In this document: piece by piece, positions 57,838 to 64,000 of the stretch | Layout of the letters: each line of letters starts with the position of its first letter | How positions within the stretch are numbered: the first letter of the stretch is position 1 | From: CAVXJN01 sp963762165 | GTDB lineage: Bacteria > Pseudomonadota > Gammaproteobacteria > JASBUN01 | DNA: 64,000 nt | NCBI GenBank assembly: GCA_963762165.1 | Contig: CAVXJN010000001.1 | Span: 248,001-312,000, forward strand | Direction of reading: 5' to 3' | The notes under the pieces: model-generated | Seen by the model: only the letters and a program-made list of their open reading frames with translations | What the model was told of the DNA's origin: nothing | The model's database searches: none | Position numbers and translations under genes: made by a program

Positions 57838-58620
57838 ATGGCCAGCACGCCTGAAAACGTGATCGATGCACTCGACGGCACAGCCTTACCACCTTCTTAT
57901 TTCCTTCGCCGCCTGACATACGGCAGACCGTTCCGCACTTTTGGAATCTGGCGAGTCGACGCCATTACGAGCGTGGCGAATTCGTGTTTGAGTCCGGTTC
58001 ACCCGGCAACAATGTCTATATACTCGAAGAGGGCCGCGCAAAGGTTTTCAAGCTGGCCGAATCGGGAAAGGAAATGATTTTGTGGTTTTGCTTTCCCAGG
58101 CGAGATCTTCGGCCTGGCGGAAATCTCGGCCGGCGGCGGCAATCGAGAGGTGTTCGCGCAGGTGTGCACGCGCGGCACTTGATTCACTGCGTATCGCGCG
58201 AGGCATTCGTTGGATTTCTCGCCACGCATCCAGATACCGCAGCGCGCGTTATGGATCTGCTGGCGTGCCGCATGCGAACTTTGGGTGAGATGTTGCTCAA
58301 CCTGGCGAGCGACGATGTACGCACGCGACTGATCAAACTGCTGATGCGGTTGTGCGCGCGCTACGGGCACATGTGGGAACGGCATCCATTATCTGGAAAT
58401 ACCGCTGACACACCAGGATATGGCGGATATGATCGGCACCAGTCGCCAGACGTAACCAGCGAAATCAACCACTTGAAGCGGCTTGGGATTGCTCGATACC
58501 GCCGGTCATCGGGTCGTGATTCAGGATCAACTTCTGAAGGATCCTTACGCTGCCGTTCAACGGAACAAGACGAAATGGCTTCATACAACCGTGAGCGCGG
58601 TTACTCCGGAGAGCAATTGA
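57838..58620 (+). CDS. Crp/Fnr-family transcription regulator, multiple frame breaks
   Basis: Reassembled from three frames: an N-terminal cAMP-binding-like beta-roll with YERGEFVFESGSPGNNVYIL, EEGRAKVFKLAESGKEMILW and FPGEIFGLAEISAGG, the long dimer helix RVMDLLACRMRTLGEMLLNL, and a helix-turn-helix with LTHQDMADMIGTSRQT followed by VTSEINHLKRLGLL. No N-terminal cysteine cluster is seen, so it is not an oxygen-sensing FNR; the CRP arginine for cAMP phosphate is not evident. Indels of both signs occur (about 57930, 58095, 58180, 58385, 58452, 58490). ATG 57838 is the first plausible start. Confidence 0.75.
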
Positions 58621-58880
58621 CGTGGTCATGGAAACCGATGCTGGGCGTGCTTCTTCTGATTTCGCTGTACGTTTTGATTTATTTCGGCTTCATGGTGCGC
58701 TTTCATCACGCCCGAGTGAACGAGAAAAAAGAACGCAGCTTCCTCGCCGTACTGACGGTGCCGCCGTATCGAAACCTGGACGAAAGCGGCAAAGCGTACG
58801 CTCGACGGTGGTGGTACACACTGTTGTTTATGACATTGATTGTCGGCGTACTGGCAACGCGGGTCGATCTTCAGACATGA
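58617..58880 (+). CDS. Two-helix membrane protein of unknown function
   Basis: About 87 residues if started at TTG 58617, whose TTGA overlaps the regulator stop, or 101 residues from ATG 58575 inside the regulator's end. Helix 1 is PMLGVLLLISLYVLIYFGFM and helix 2 is WWYTLLFMTLIVGVLATRV. A basic segment (HHARVNEKKERS) and a PPYRNLDESGKAYARRW motif separate them. The frame is uninterrupted, unlike its neighbours. No family recognised; the tight spacing suggests co-transcription with the regulator. Confidence 0.6.
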   Translation: MTWSWKPMLGVLLLISLYVLIYFGFMVRFHHARVNEKKERSFLAVLTVPPYRNLDESGKAYARRWWYTLLFMTLIVGVLATRVDLQT

Positions 58881-59042
58881 ACCCGCACGGATTCGACGGG
58901 TTGCGCCGAGCACCACAGGCGCATAGCGCAACCCGTTGCCCACAGCGCAATGATGGCACGACCGAACGGTGTAGATCGAACGGTACAGCTAAAGTTGGAT
59001 TGCGGGTTGTTCCTATCTATCATCTTTGCGCGCGAACCTACC

Positions 59043-59973
59043 ATGGGCGACACAAATTTGAATTGGCCACCGGAATGGGCGACACCGCCGGCTGAAGGAA
59101 TTGTGCTGGCACGATCTGGCAGTCAAACCGTGTTCTGGACTTTCATGGCTCCCCTGTCACGTGCCGCGCATTACTTTGTTGTCCGACGGCAATCACCACA
59201 TGGCGCTTGCCGACAGCCTGCAAGCATTCGTGACGGAACATCCGGAGATCGGCGACGTGTTTTACGTAACGTTGCCACCGCCCGTGCTGCTGCAAATATT
59301 TAGCGGCAGGCGGTTACGCCTCGCGCATCTGTGCGCTCGACATTCAACCCGCAAGTGTTCATCGGGCCGAAGGCGTTTATCGACAAAGTGTCGCCGCGCA
59401 CGGCGCCTGCAACCATCCGAGCGCGTTTGCCCGCAGCAAAGGCCAGGCTCTGCTGATCGCTCGCGGGAACCCCGAAGGGCATCGCGAAGCGCCGCTGATC
59501 TGAGCGGCGCGAAGACGTGCGCCTGTTCATTTCCAATCCCGAAGCGCGGAGGCCGCGAGTTTCGAAGTCTATATGCAAGCGCTGGTGGATCTGTGTCGCG
59601 GCGCAGACTTGAACTCCGACGACATTGCGTGATCGGCTGGTCAGCGGCTGCCACAACATTGTGCATGGTCGAGCACGTGCATCATCGGGAAGCGCCTGCC
59701 AGCGTCGCCAACGGGCAACGCCGACGTCGCGATCGTGTATCGGCACTTGGCACTACGCTATTGCCGGGTGTTTCCAGAGCAGTTCGAAATGATCGAACTG
59801 AACGAGATCGAATACCGGAATGCGGTGATCACCAGACCGGTGAGTGACGGAATACTTTGTGAGCCGCCATCGAAGGCGATCCCTGGGCGGACAGACTGGC
59901 GCAGTTCATGTCCAGCGAGATCGTCGGCGAAGCCTATCGATACCACGGGCTGGAGCCGCTCAATCTGCAGTGA
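59043..59973 (+). CDS. ModA-like extracytoplasmic-type solute-binding protein, multiple frame breaks
   Basis: Starts MGDTNLNWPPEWATPPAEG and, through several indels, continues VLDFHGSPVT, ITLLSDGNHHMALADSLQAF, EIGDVFYVTLPPPVLLQIF, PQVFIGPKAFIDKVSPRTAP, LLIARGNP, ASFEVYMQALVDLCRGADLN, VHHREAPASVANG with NADVAIVYRHLALRYC, and ends YRYHGLEPLNLQ. The HHRE-P and ADV-VY patterns are those of a molybdate-binding-like substrate-binding family. No clear signal peptide precedes the start, so location is open. No ABC permease or ATPase gene is next to it. It converges with the LysR gene. Confidence 0.6.
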
Positions 59974-59996
59974 GTACTCGCAACGGCGCACACGTG

Positions 59997-60935
59997 TTAT
60001 TGCTCAGCAGGATTACAGGCTTCCAGACTGGGATTGGCATGGCCGGATTGGATATCCGAAAGAAAAATATCGACGAACTCTTGCTGAAAGCGGCGTAGAT
60101 ATTTTCCCCGGGCATAGGCGATCTTGGTCGTTTCCCAAGGGAACAGATGGCCCAGGTCCTTCATACCCAGGTCGTCGTCGCGCTCCGGTTGATATGCCAG
60201 TCGCGCAATGATGCCGATGCCCAGGCCTTCGCGCACGTAGGTCTTGATAACGTCCGTATCCGCAGCGCTGAGCACCACGTCCGGTTTCAATCCCGCATCC
60301 TGGAACGTATCGCTGAAATGTCCGCGGCCGGTGAATCCGAACACATAGGTGATGATCGGATACTCGCATAAATGCGCCAGACTGACGCGCCGTCGCCGCA
60401 ACAACGGATGACCGAGCGGAGCGATCACACACCGGTTCCAGCGATAACACGGGATGGCGCGCAACGCGGAGTGTTCACCCAACGCCTCGGTACAGATCGC
60501 AAAGTCCACCGCGTCATTCACCGCCGCCTCCACCAACTCGGCTGGAGTACCTTGGTGGATATGCAGACTCACCGCCGGGTAGACACTTTTGAAGCGGTGG
60601 ATTATCGAGGGTAGGACGTAACAAGCCTGGGTATGGGTGGTGGCGATGCGCAACTCGCCGCTCGCCTCTTCTGCGAAATCGCGCCCGATGGCGAGAATAC
60701 TGTTGCTGTCGGACAGGACCTTTCGGGCGTACTCCGCCACTCTTTCGCCAACCCCAGTCAAGCCGACCAAGCGTTTGCCTTCGCGGCGAAACAGTTGCGT
60801 TCCAATCTCCTCCTCGAGTTGTTTGAGTTGCTGGGAAATCGCCGGCTGGACCACATGCAATTGTTCCGCGGTCCGGCTGACACTGAAGCCGACGTCCACC
60901 AGCGCGATCAACGACCGCAGGTGCCGCAATTCCAT
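59997..60935 (-). CDS. CysB-like LysR-type transcription regulator
   Basis: 312 residues from ATG 60935, intact. Winged helix MELRHLRSLIALVDVGFSVS and QLHVVQPAISQQLKQLEEEI. The effector domain begins LRIATTHTQACYVLPSIIHR, with LHIHQGTPAELVE and SAADTDVIKTYVREGLGIGI; the TTHTQA-YVLP and D-D-IKTYV segments mark the CysB/Cbl branch, which in other bacteria senses sulfate, adenylyl sulfate or acetylserine. I chose ATG 60935 rather than GTG 60944, because CysB proteins start MKLQQLR-like. It diverges from the DsrC-like gene and probably controls it. Confidence 0.88.
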   Translation of the reverse strand: MELRHLRSLIALVDVGFSVSRTAEQLHVVQPAISQQLKQLEEEIGTQLFRREGKRLVGLTGVGERVAEYARKVLSDSNSILAIGRDFAEEASGELRIATTHTQACYVLPSIIHRFKSVYPAVSLHIHQGTPAELVEAAVNDAVDFAICTEALGEHSALRAIPCYRWNRCVIAPLGHPLLRRRRVSLAHLCEYPIITYVFGFTGRGHFSDTFQDAGLKPDVVLSAADTDVIKTYVREGLGIGIIARLAYQPERDDDLGMKDLGHLFPWETTKIAYARGKYLRRFQQEFVDIFLSDIQSGHANPSLEACNPAEQ

Positions 60936-60968
60936 ATCATCCACCGCTATATACTATAATTTTTTATC

Positions 60969-60996
60969 ATTTTACCTTATTTACTCCTCACGGCAA
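60969..60996 (-). promoter_or_regulatory. Candidate promoter of the CysB-like regulator
   Basis: On the minus strand TTGCCG and TAAAAT are separated by 16 bases, 34 bases before the ATG. A perfect TATAAT on the opposite strand at 60955-60960 may be the -10 for the DsrC-like gene, though its -35 is poor, as expected for a LysR-activated promoter. The gap is strikingly AT-rich. Confidence 0.45.
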
Positions 60997-61056
60997 GATT
61001 GCACGCAACAGGCTGGCAGCATGTCGCCTACCGAGCTGTAGAGGAAGGACATACTC

Positions 61057-61410
61057 ATGCAAACGATTCCCTATTCCGCCCCGTCCGCACCCCCCCTAGC
61101 AGCCGTCCCGGCTTTGGATGAAGGCGGTTTTTTAATTGACGCGAGCGCGTGGAACCCACAAGTCGCCGAAGCACTCGCCGGACAGTGGCAAATCGGACCA
61201 CTGACCGAAGCCCACTGGCAGGTGATCTATTTCATCCGGGCGAAATATCTGCGCTTCGGTGCATTGCCGGCCATCCGAACCCTCTGCCGGGGCACCGGCT
61301 CGTCACCACAAAGCATCCACGACTTGTTTCACAGTTGCGACCGGTTACTGAAAATTGCCGGCATTCCAGACCCGGGTGAAGAAGCGAAGGCGTATTTCCC
61401 CGCGCTCTGA
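61057..61410 (+). CDS. DsrC/TusE-family protein lacking both redox cysteines
   Basis: 117 residues. The family pattern is clear: DEGGFLIDASAWNPQVAEAL, PLTEAHWQVIYFIRAKYLRF, ALPAIRTLCRGTG and LLKIAGIPDPG. In DsrC the C-terminal arm carries two cysteines (…ACKIAGLPKP…C), TusE only the last. Here LLKIAGIPDPGEE has Leu at the first and Glu at the second place, and the arm continues with AKAYFPAL. Two other cysteines (LCRG, HSCDR) are not at those sites. It therefore cannot form the usual trisulfide and belongs with the cysteine-free, presumed regulatory homologues. GAGGAAGG precedes the ATG. Confidence 0.85.
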   Translation: MQTIPYSAPSAPPLAAVPALDEGGFLIDASAWNPQVAEALAGQWQIGPLTEAHWQVIYFIRAKYLRFGALPAIRTLCRGTGSSPQSIHDLFHSCDRLLKIAGIPDPGEEAKAYFPAL

Positions 61411-61598
61411 ATCGGGACGCGCGCCGCGCCCGCCCGGCGGAACCCGGCGATTGAAATCGGTAACGGGCTTGGACACGCGGCTACCCCCCAACCAGCGCGA
61501 CTAAGGGCACCTGGGTCCGCGCACGAAAGTTTGCATTCCGTATGGGTCGGACGCGGCTGGTGAAACCGCCTCAAAAGGCGGCGCCCGATGGCGCGCGG

Positions 61599-61627
61599 CA
61601 GTTTAGCCGGTCGATTCGGGTAAACTG
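61599..61627 (+). promoter_or_regulatory. Dyad CAGTTTA / TAAACTG ahead of yheT
   Basis: Seven-base arms separated by 15 bases, ending six bases before the yheT ATG, so it covers the ribosome-binding region. Could be a protein operator or an RNA hairpin limiting translation. Confidence 0.3.
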
Positions 61628-61633
61628 TGGACC

Positions 61634-62647
61634 ATGTCCGCGAAAGCCACTCATAGTCCCGACTTCACTCCTGCCTGGTGGCTCCCCGGACCCCATCTGC
61701 AAACGTTGTGGCCCAATCTGTTCCGTCGGCCCCCGAAAGTCGCGTTGCGTAGAGAGCGACTGGAACTGGACGACGGCGATTTCCTGGATTTGGACTGGAC
61801 CGAAGGTGTGACGGGGCCACTGGTCCTGATTCTGCACGGCCTCGAGGGGTCGAGCGCCTCACCCTACGCCGCCGGCATGTTGAAGGCGGTGCATGATCGA
61901 GGCTGGCGCGGGGTGTTGCTGCACGCCCGCGGTTGCAGCGGGGAGCCGAACCGGCTGCCGAGGCGGTATCACGCGGGCGAAACCGGCGACCTGCAATACG
62001 TGGTGGAGCAACTGCGTGCCCGTGAACCCGACGCATTGCTTGCCGTAATCGGTTATTCCCTGGGCGGAAGCGTGTTGCTGAATTGGCTGGCGGAACCGCG
62101 CGCATCCAGACCGGTGAGCGCCGCGGTAGCGGTTTCGGTGCCCTTCGATCTCGATGTCACGGCTGATCGACTCGAAACCGGTTGGTCGCGACTCTATCAA
62201 CGACACCTGCTGAGCCGTTTGCACGAAGCCGTACAGCAAAAGCATCGCGGTATGGATCATCCGCTGGCCGAGCGCGTGCAAACCCGCCCACGCAGCTTCC
62301 GCGCCTTCGACGACGCCTACACGGCACCGTTGCATGGGTTCAAAGACGTGCACGACTACTATCGGCGTGCTTCTTGCGGCCCCAAGCTGGCGCAGATCCG
62401 TACACCGGTTCTGATCGTGCATGCGCGTGACGACCCGTTCATGGAGCCGACCGTGATCCCATTGGCGCATTCGCTGCCGGGTTGTGTCCGGCTGGAAGTC
62501 ACGGCTTCGGGCGGCCACGTGGGCTTCGTCAGCGGTTCACCGTGGCGGCCTCGGTACTGGCTGGAACAACGCATTCCGGACTTTCTGGAACAGATGTTCG
62601 CGGCAGCGCCCGACCACGCGGTCAATGACCGCTTGGCGAGTGGCTGA
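61634..62647 (+). CDS. YheT-family alpha/beta hydrolase
   Basis: 337 residues. Starts with the family-typical FTPAWWLPGPHLQTLWPNLF. Oxyanion region LILHGLEGSSASPYA, nucleophile elbow VIGYSLGGSVLLNWLAE (GxSxG), acid in VHARDDPFMEP and catalytic histidine in ASGGHVGFVSG. Cytosolic; esterase activity on unknown lipid-like substrates is usual for this group. Its 3' end overlaps the convergent pqiC gene by 26 bases. Confidence 0.92.
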   Translation: MSAKATHSPDFTPAWWLPGPHLQTLWPNLFRRPPKVALRRERLELDDGDFLDLDWTEGVTGPLVLILHGLEGSSASPYAAGMLKAVHDRGWRGVLLHARGCSGEPNRLPRRYHAGETGDLQYVVEQLRAREPDALLAVIGYSLGGSVLLNWLAEPRASRPVSAAVAVSVPFDLDVTADRLETGWSRLYQRHLLSRLHEAVQQKHRGMDHPLAERVQTRPRSFRAFDDAYTAPLHGFKDVHDYYRRASCGPKLAQIRTPVLIVHARDDPFMEPTVIPLAHSLPGCVRLEVTASGGHVGFVSGSPWRPRYWLEQRIPDFLEQMFAAAPDHAVNDRLASG

Positions 62648-63245
62648 GGTATTTTTCCAAAGCGTCGCTCACATCGCCTGCGAGAAGTTTCAGTGCCTCG
62701 CTCTGCGCGGCTACTGCTGCTTCGTATCCGGCGCCCTTCACAGGTACCGAAAGGTTGTCGCGGCGCGTCATCAACACCGCCCCGCTATCGGCATTGCTCA
62801 GGGTCCAACGACCGGCCAGCTTGACTTCGCCGGCGTCCTGACGCTCGAAGCGTTCCAGGCTCATCGTCAGCCGGAAGGTGGGTTTGAAACGTTGTTCGCG
62901 GTAGTTGATGACCACCAGATCATGTATGCGGGCGCCGAGATTCTCCGCCAACACCCGTTCGATCTGCTCGTTCAGCGGTGCTGCCCAGCGATCGAACTCG
63001 GCCACCTGGATACGGTTGTCACCTTCGCGGCTCACGATCTGGGGGCGGCGTAGATAATCCGGTAGATCCACGGGCCCGACCGCCAATACCGGCAGCGAAG
63101 CACTCTGGTCCGACATCGACGTCGCGTCATAGGCGACCGAGCTGAGCGTATAGAGCTTGGAGTCCGGGCTGTTCATCGTTACGCAACCGGACAGCATCAG
63201 CATGATTGCGGCGGTCACCGCGCGTTTGTACTGACTGAAGGTCAT
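62622..63245 (-). CDS. pqiC: PqiC-like lipoprotein of an MCE transport system
   Basis: 207 residues. Signal peptide with lipobox MLMLSGC (Cys at about residue 21), then the ABC-transport-auxiliary domain: LPVLAVGPVDLPDYLRRPQI, VAEFDRWAAPLNEQIERVLA and LTMSLERFERQDAGEVKL. PqiC is the outer-membrane lipoprotein that receives the PqiB tube in lipid transport across the periplasm. ATG 63245 overlaps the pqiB stop by four bases (ATGA). Confidence 0.9.
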   Translation of the reverse strand: MTFSQYKRAVTAAIMLMLSGCVTMNSPDSKLYTLSSVAYDATSMSDQSASLPVLAVGPVDLPDYLRRPQIVSREGDNRIQVAEFDRWAAPLNEQIERVLAENLGARIHDLVVINYREQRFKPTFRLTMSLERFERQDAGEVKLAGRWTLSNADSGAVLMTRRDNLSVPVKGAGYEAAVAAQSEALKLLAGDVSDALEKYLSHSPSGH

Positions 63246-64000
63246 TGTTCCTTACCCTTGCCCCGCAACAGCGCCTCTGGATGCTGCTCAAGATAATCCG
63301 CCAACAGACGCAGAGAGCGCGCCGCGTGGGAGAGTTCTTGCAACATGTGCTCCAGATCCTGCCTGGCGGGCGAATTGGCCTGCAGCAACTGTTGCGCGGA
63401 ATCCAGTGTCTTGCGCGCCTGGTCCAAAGTGTCCTTGATGGCTGGCGCGATTTCCTTGTCCACGTTCTTGACCAAGGCTTCCGTGGTCTTCAACGTCGCG
63501 TTGAGCCGCTCGATCGCGCTTTGCAGATCCGTCCCGATCTGGGCGAACGGAACCTGCGAAAGATTTTTGGCAATTTTGCTTACATCCTGGGTAAGTTGCT
63601 GCGTACCGGAAGCTATGGTTGGCAATTCCGGATACACACCGCTGCGGTCGATTTCGGCGGCCTTGGCATCGGGATGGAAATCCAGGTCGACGTAGAGCTG
63701 TCCCGTGAGCAAATTGGCCATCTTCAGCTGTGCCCGCATCCCGCGCGCCACGAACTGCGCCATCAACTCCTTCTTCGACTTCCGTTCGCCTTTGCCAACC
63801 GTGTCGATTCGACTGTGGTTGATATCGATGACCACAGGAATACGCAGCTCGTTGCGGTCGGAGTCGTAAACCAAGTCGATACTGACGACTTCTCCGATCT
63901 GGATGCCGCGGAATTCGACCGGCGCGCCTTTCGACAGGCCGCGCACGGAATCGTCGAAGTGCAACATCCAACGGCTGCGCATGCTGTAGCCCTTTGCGAA
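63242..64000 (-). CDS. pqiB: PqiB-like MCE (MlaD-domain) protein, 5' part outside window
   Basis: The open frame continues beyond base 64000 (FAKGYSMRSRWM...), so only the last ~250 residues are seen. They contain the end of an MCE domain (LHFDDSVRGLSKGAPVEFRG with IQIGEVVSIDLVYD; LLTGQLYVDLDFHP) and a long C-terminal helical needle region (about the last 130 residues). The DGSVRGLxxGAPVEFRG-type motif marks the last MCE domain of PqiB. It would form the periplasmic tunnel between inner and outer membranes, paired with PqiC. Confidence 0.88.
   Translation of the reverse strand, partial: FAKGYSMRSRWMLHFDDSVRGLSKGAPVEFRGIQIGEVVSIDLVYDSDRNELRIPVVIDINHSRIDTVGKGERKSKKELMAQFVARGMRAQLKMANLLTGQLYVDLDFHPDAKAAEIDRSGVYPELPTIASGTQQLTQDVSKIAKNLSQVPFAQIGTDLQSAIERLNATLKTTEALVKNVDKEIAPAIKDTLDQARKTLDSAQQLLQANSPARQDLEHMLQELSHAARSLRLLADYLEQHPEALLRGKGKEQ

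Overview
The window is a GC-rich (roughly 60%) chromosomal segment of a gammaproteobacterium. Three things point there: the linked order cmk-aroA-tyrA-hisC-pheA-serC-gyrA-mtnA-mtaD-ubiG-mupP-yciK, which matches Pseudomonas-type chromosomes; the smc-zipA-ligA cell-division/replication block; and gamma-type genes such as dksA, gluQ, zipA and pqiBC. It is not a pseudomonad, because serA sits between serC and pheA, and rmuC plus hpnC-hpnD-hpnE (squalene synthesis for hopanoids) sit between mupP and yciK. A CbbY-like phosphatase, a tandem-thioredoxin protein, a DsrC-like protein, a CysB-like regulator and a DASS anion transporter suggest a sulfur-oxidising, possibly autotrophic lineage (Chromatiales-like). 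That assignment is inference.

Layout. 1-10.4 kb, minus strand: aromatic amino acid, serine and histidine-family biosynthesis, then gyrA. 10.6-15 kb: methylthioadenosine salvage (mtnA, mtaD diverging), a small membrane protein, ubiG, mupP. 15.3-20.5 kb, plus: rmuC-hpnCDE-yciK, with four-base overlaps at three of the four junctions. 20.6-22.8 kb: tandem thioredoxin and a diguanylate cyclase. 22.7-29.3 kb, minus: a long presumed operon reading PHP phosphoesterase, YciO-type protein, 2-TM protein, site-2 protease, trpS, scpA, scpB, rluB. 29.4-32.2 kb, plus: unknown helical protein, then yciB-yciI-bolA-ppiC, tightly overlapping. 32.3-40.4 kb, minus: PAS-GGDEF-EAL protein, ligA, zipA, smc. 40.8-47.7 kb: queF, FGGY kinase, converging on an aminotransferase/CbbY-like pair, then dksA, nitroreductase, gluQ and an unknown protein. 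48-53.3 kb, plus: acs and two MoeA-type genes. 53.4-61.4 kb: an accessory block with DUF3604 protein, DASS transporter, Crp/Fnr regulator, 2-TM protein, ModA-like solute-binding protein, CysB-like LysR and a cysteine-replaced DsrC-like protein. 61.6-64 kb: YheT hydrolase and pqiC/pqiB (cut by the window end).

A general property affects how the genes must be read. Many are broken by single-base indels, nearly all +1 insertions, including housekeeping genes (cmk, aroA, tyrA, hisC). The breaks cluster at 0.5-3.3 kb, 19.3-22.2 kb and 53.8-59.9 kb, while about 24.6-53.3 kb shows none. Local consensus error in the assembly is the most economical explanation. I therefore annotate these as single genes with frame breaks rather than as many small ORFs. 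No rRNA, tRNA, CRISPR array, insertion sequence or integrase was seen.
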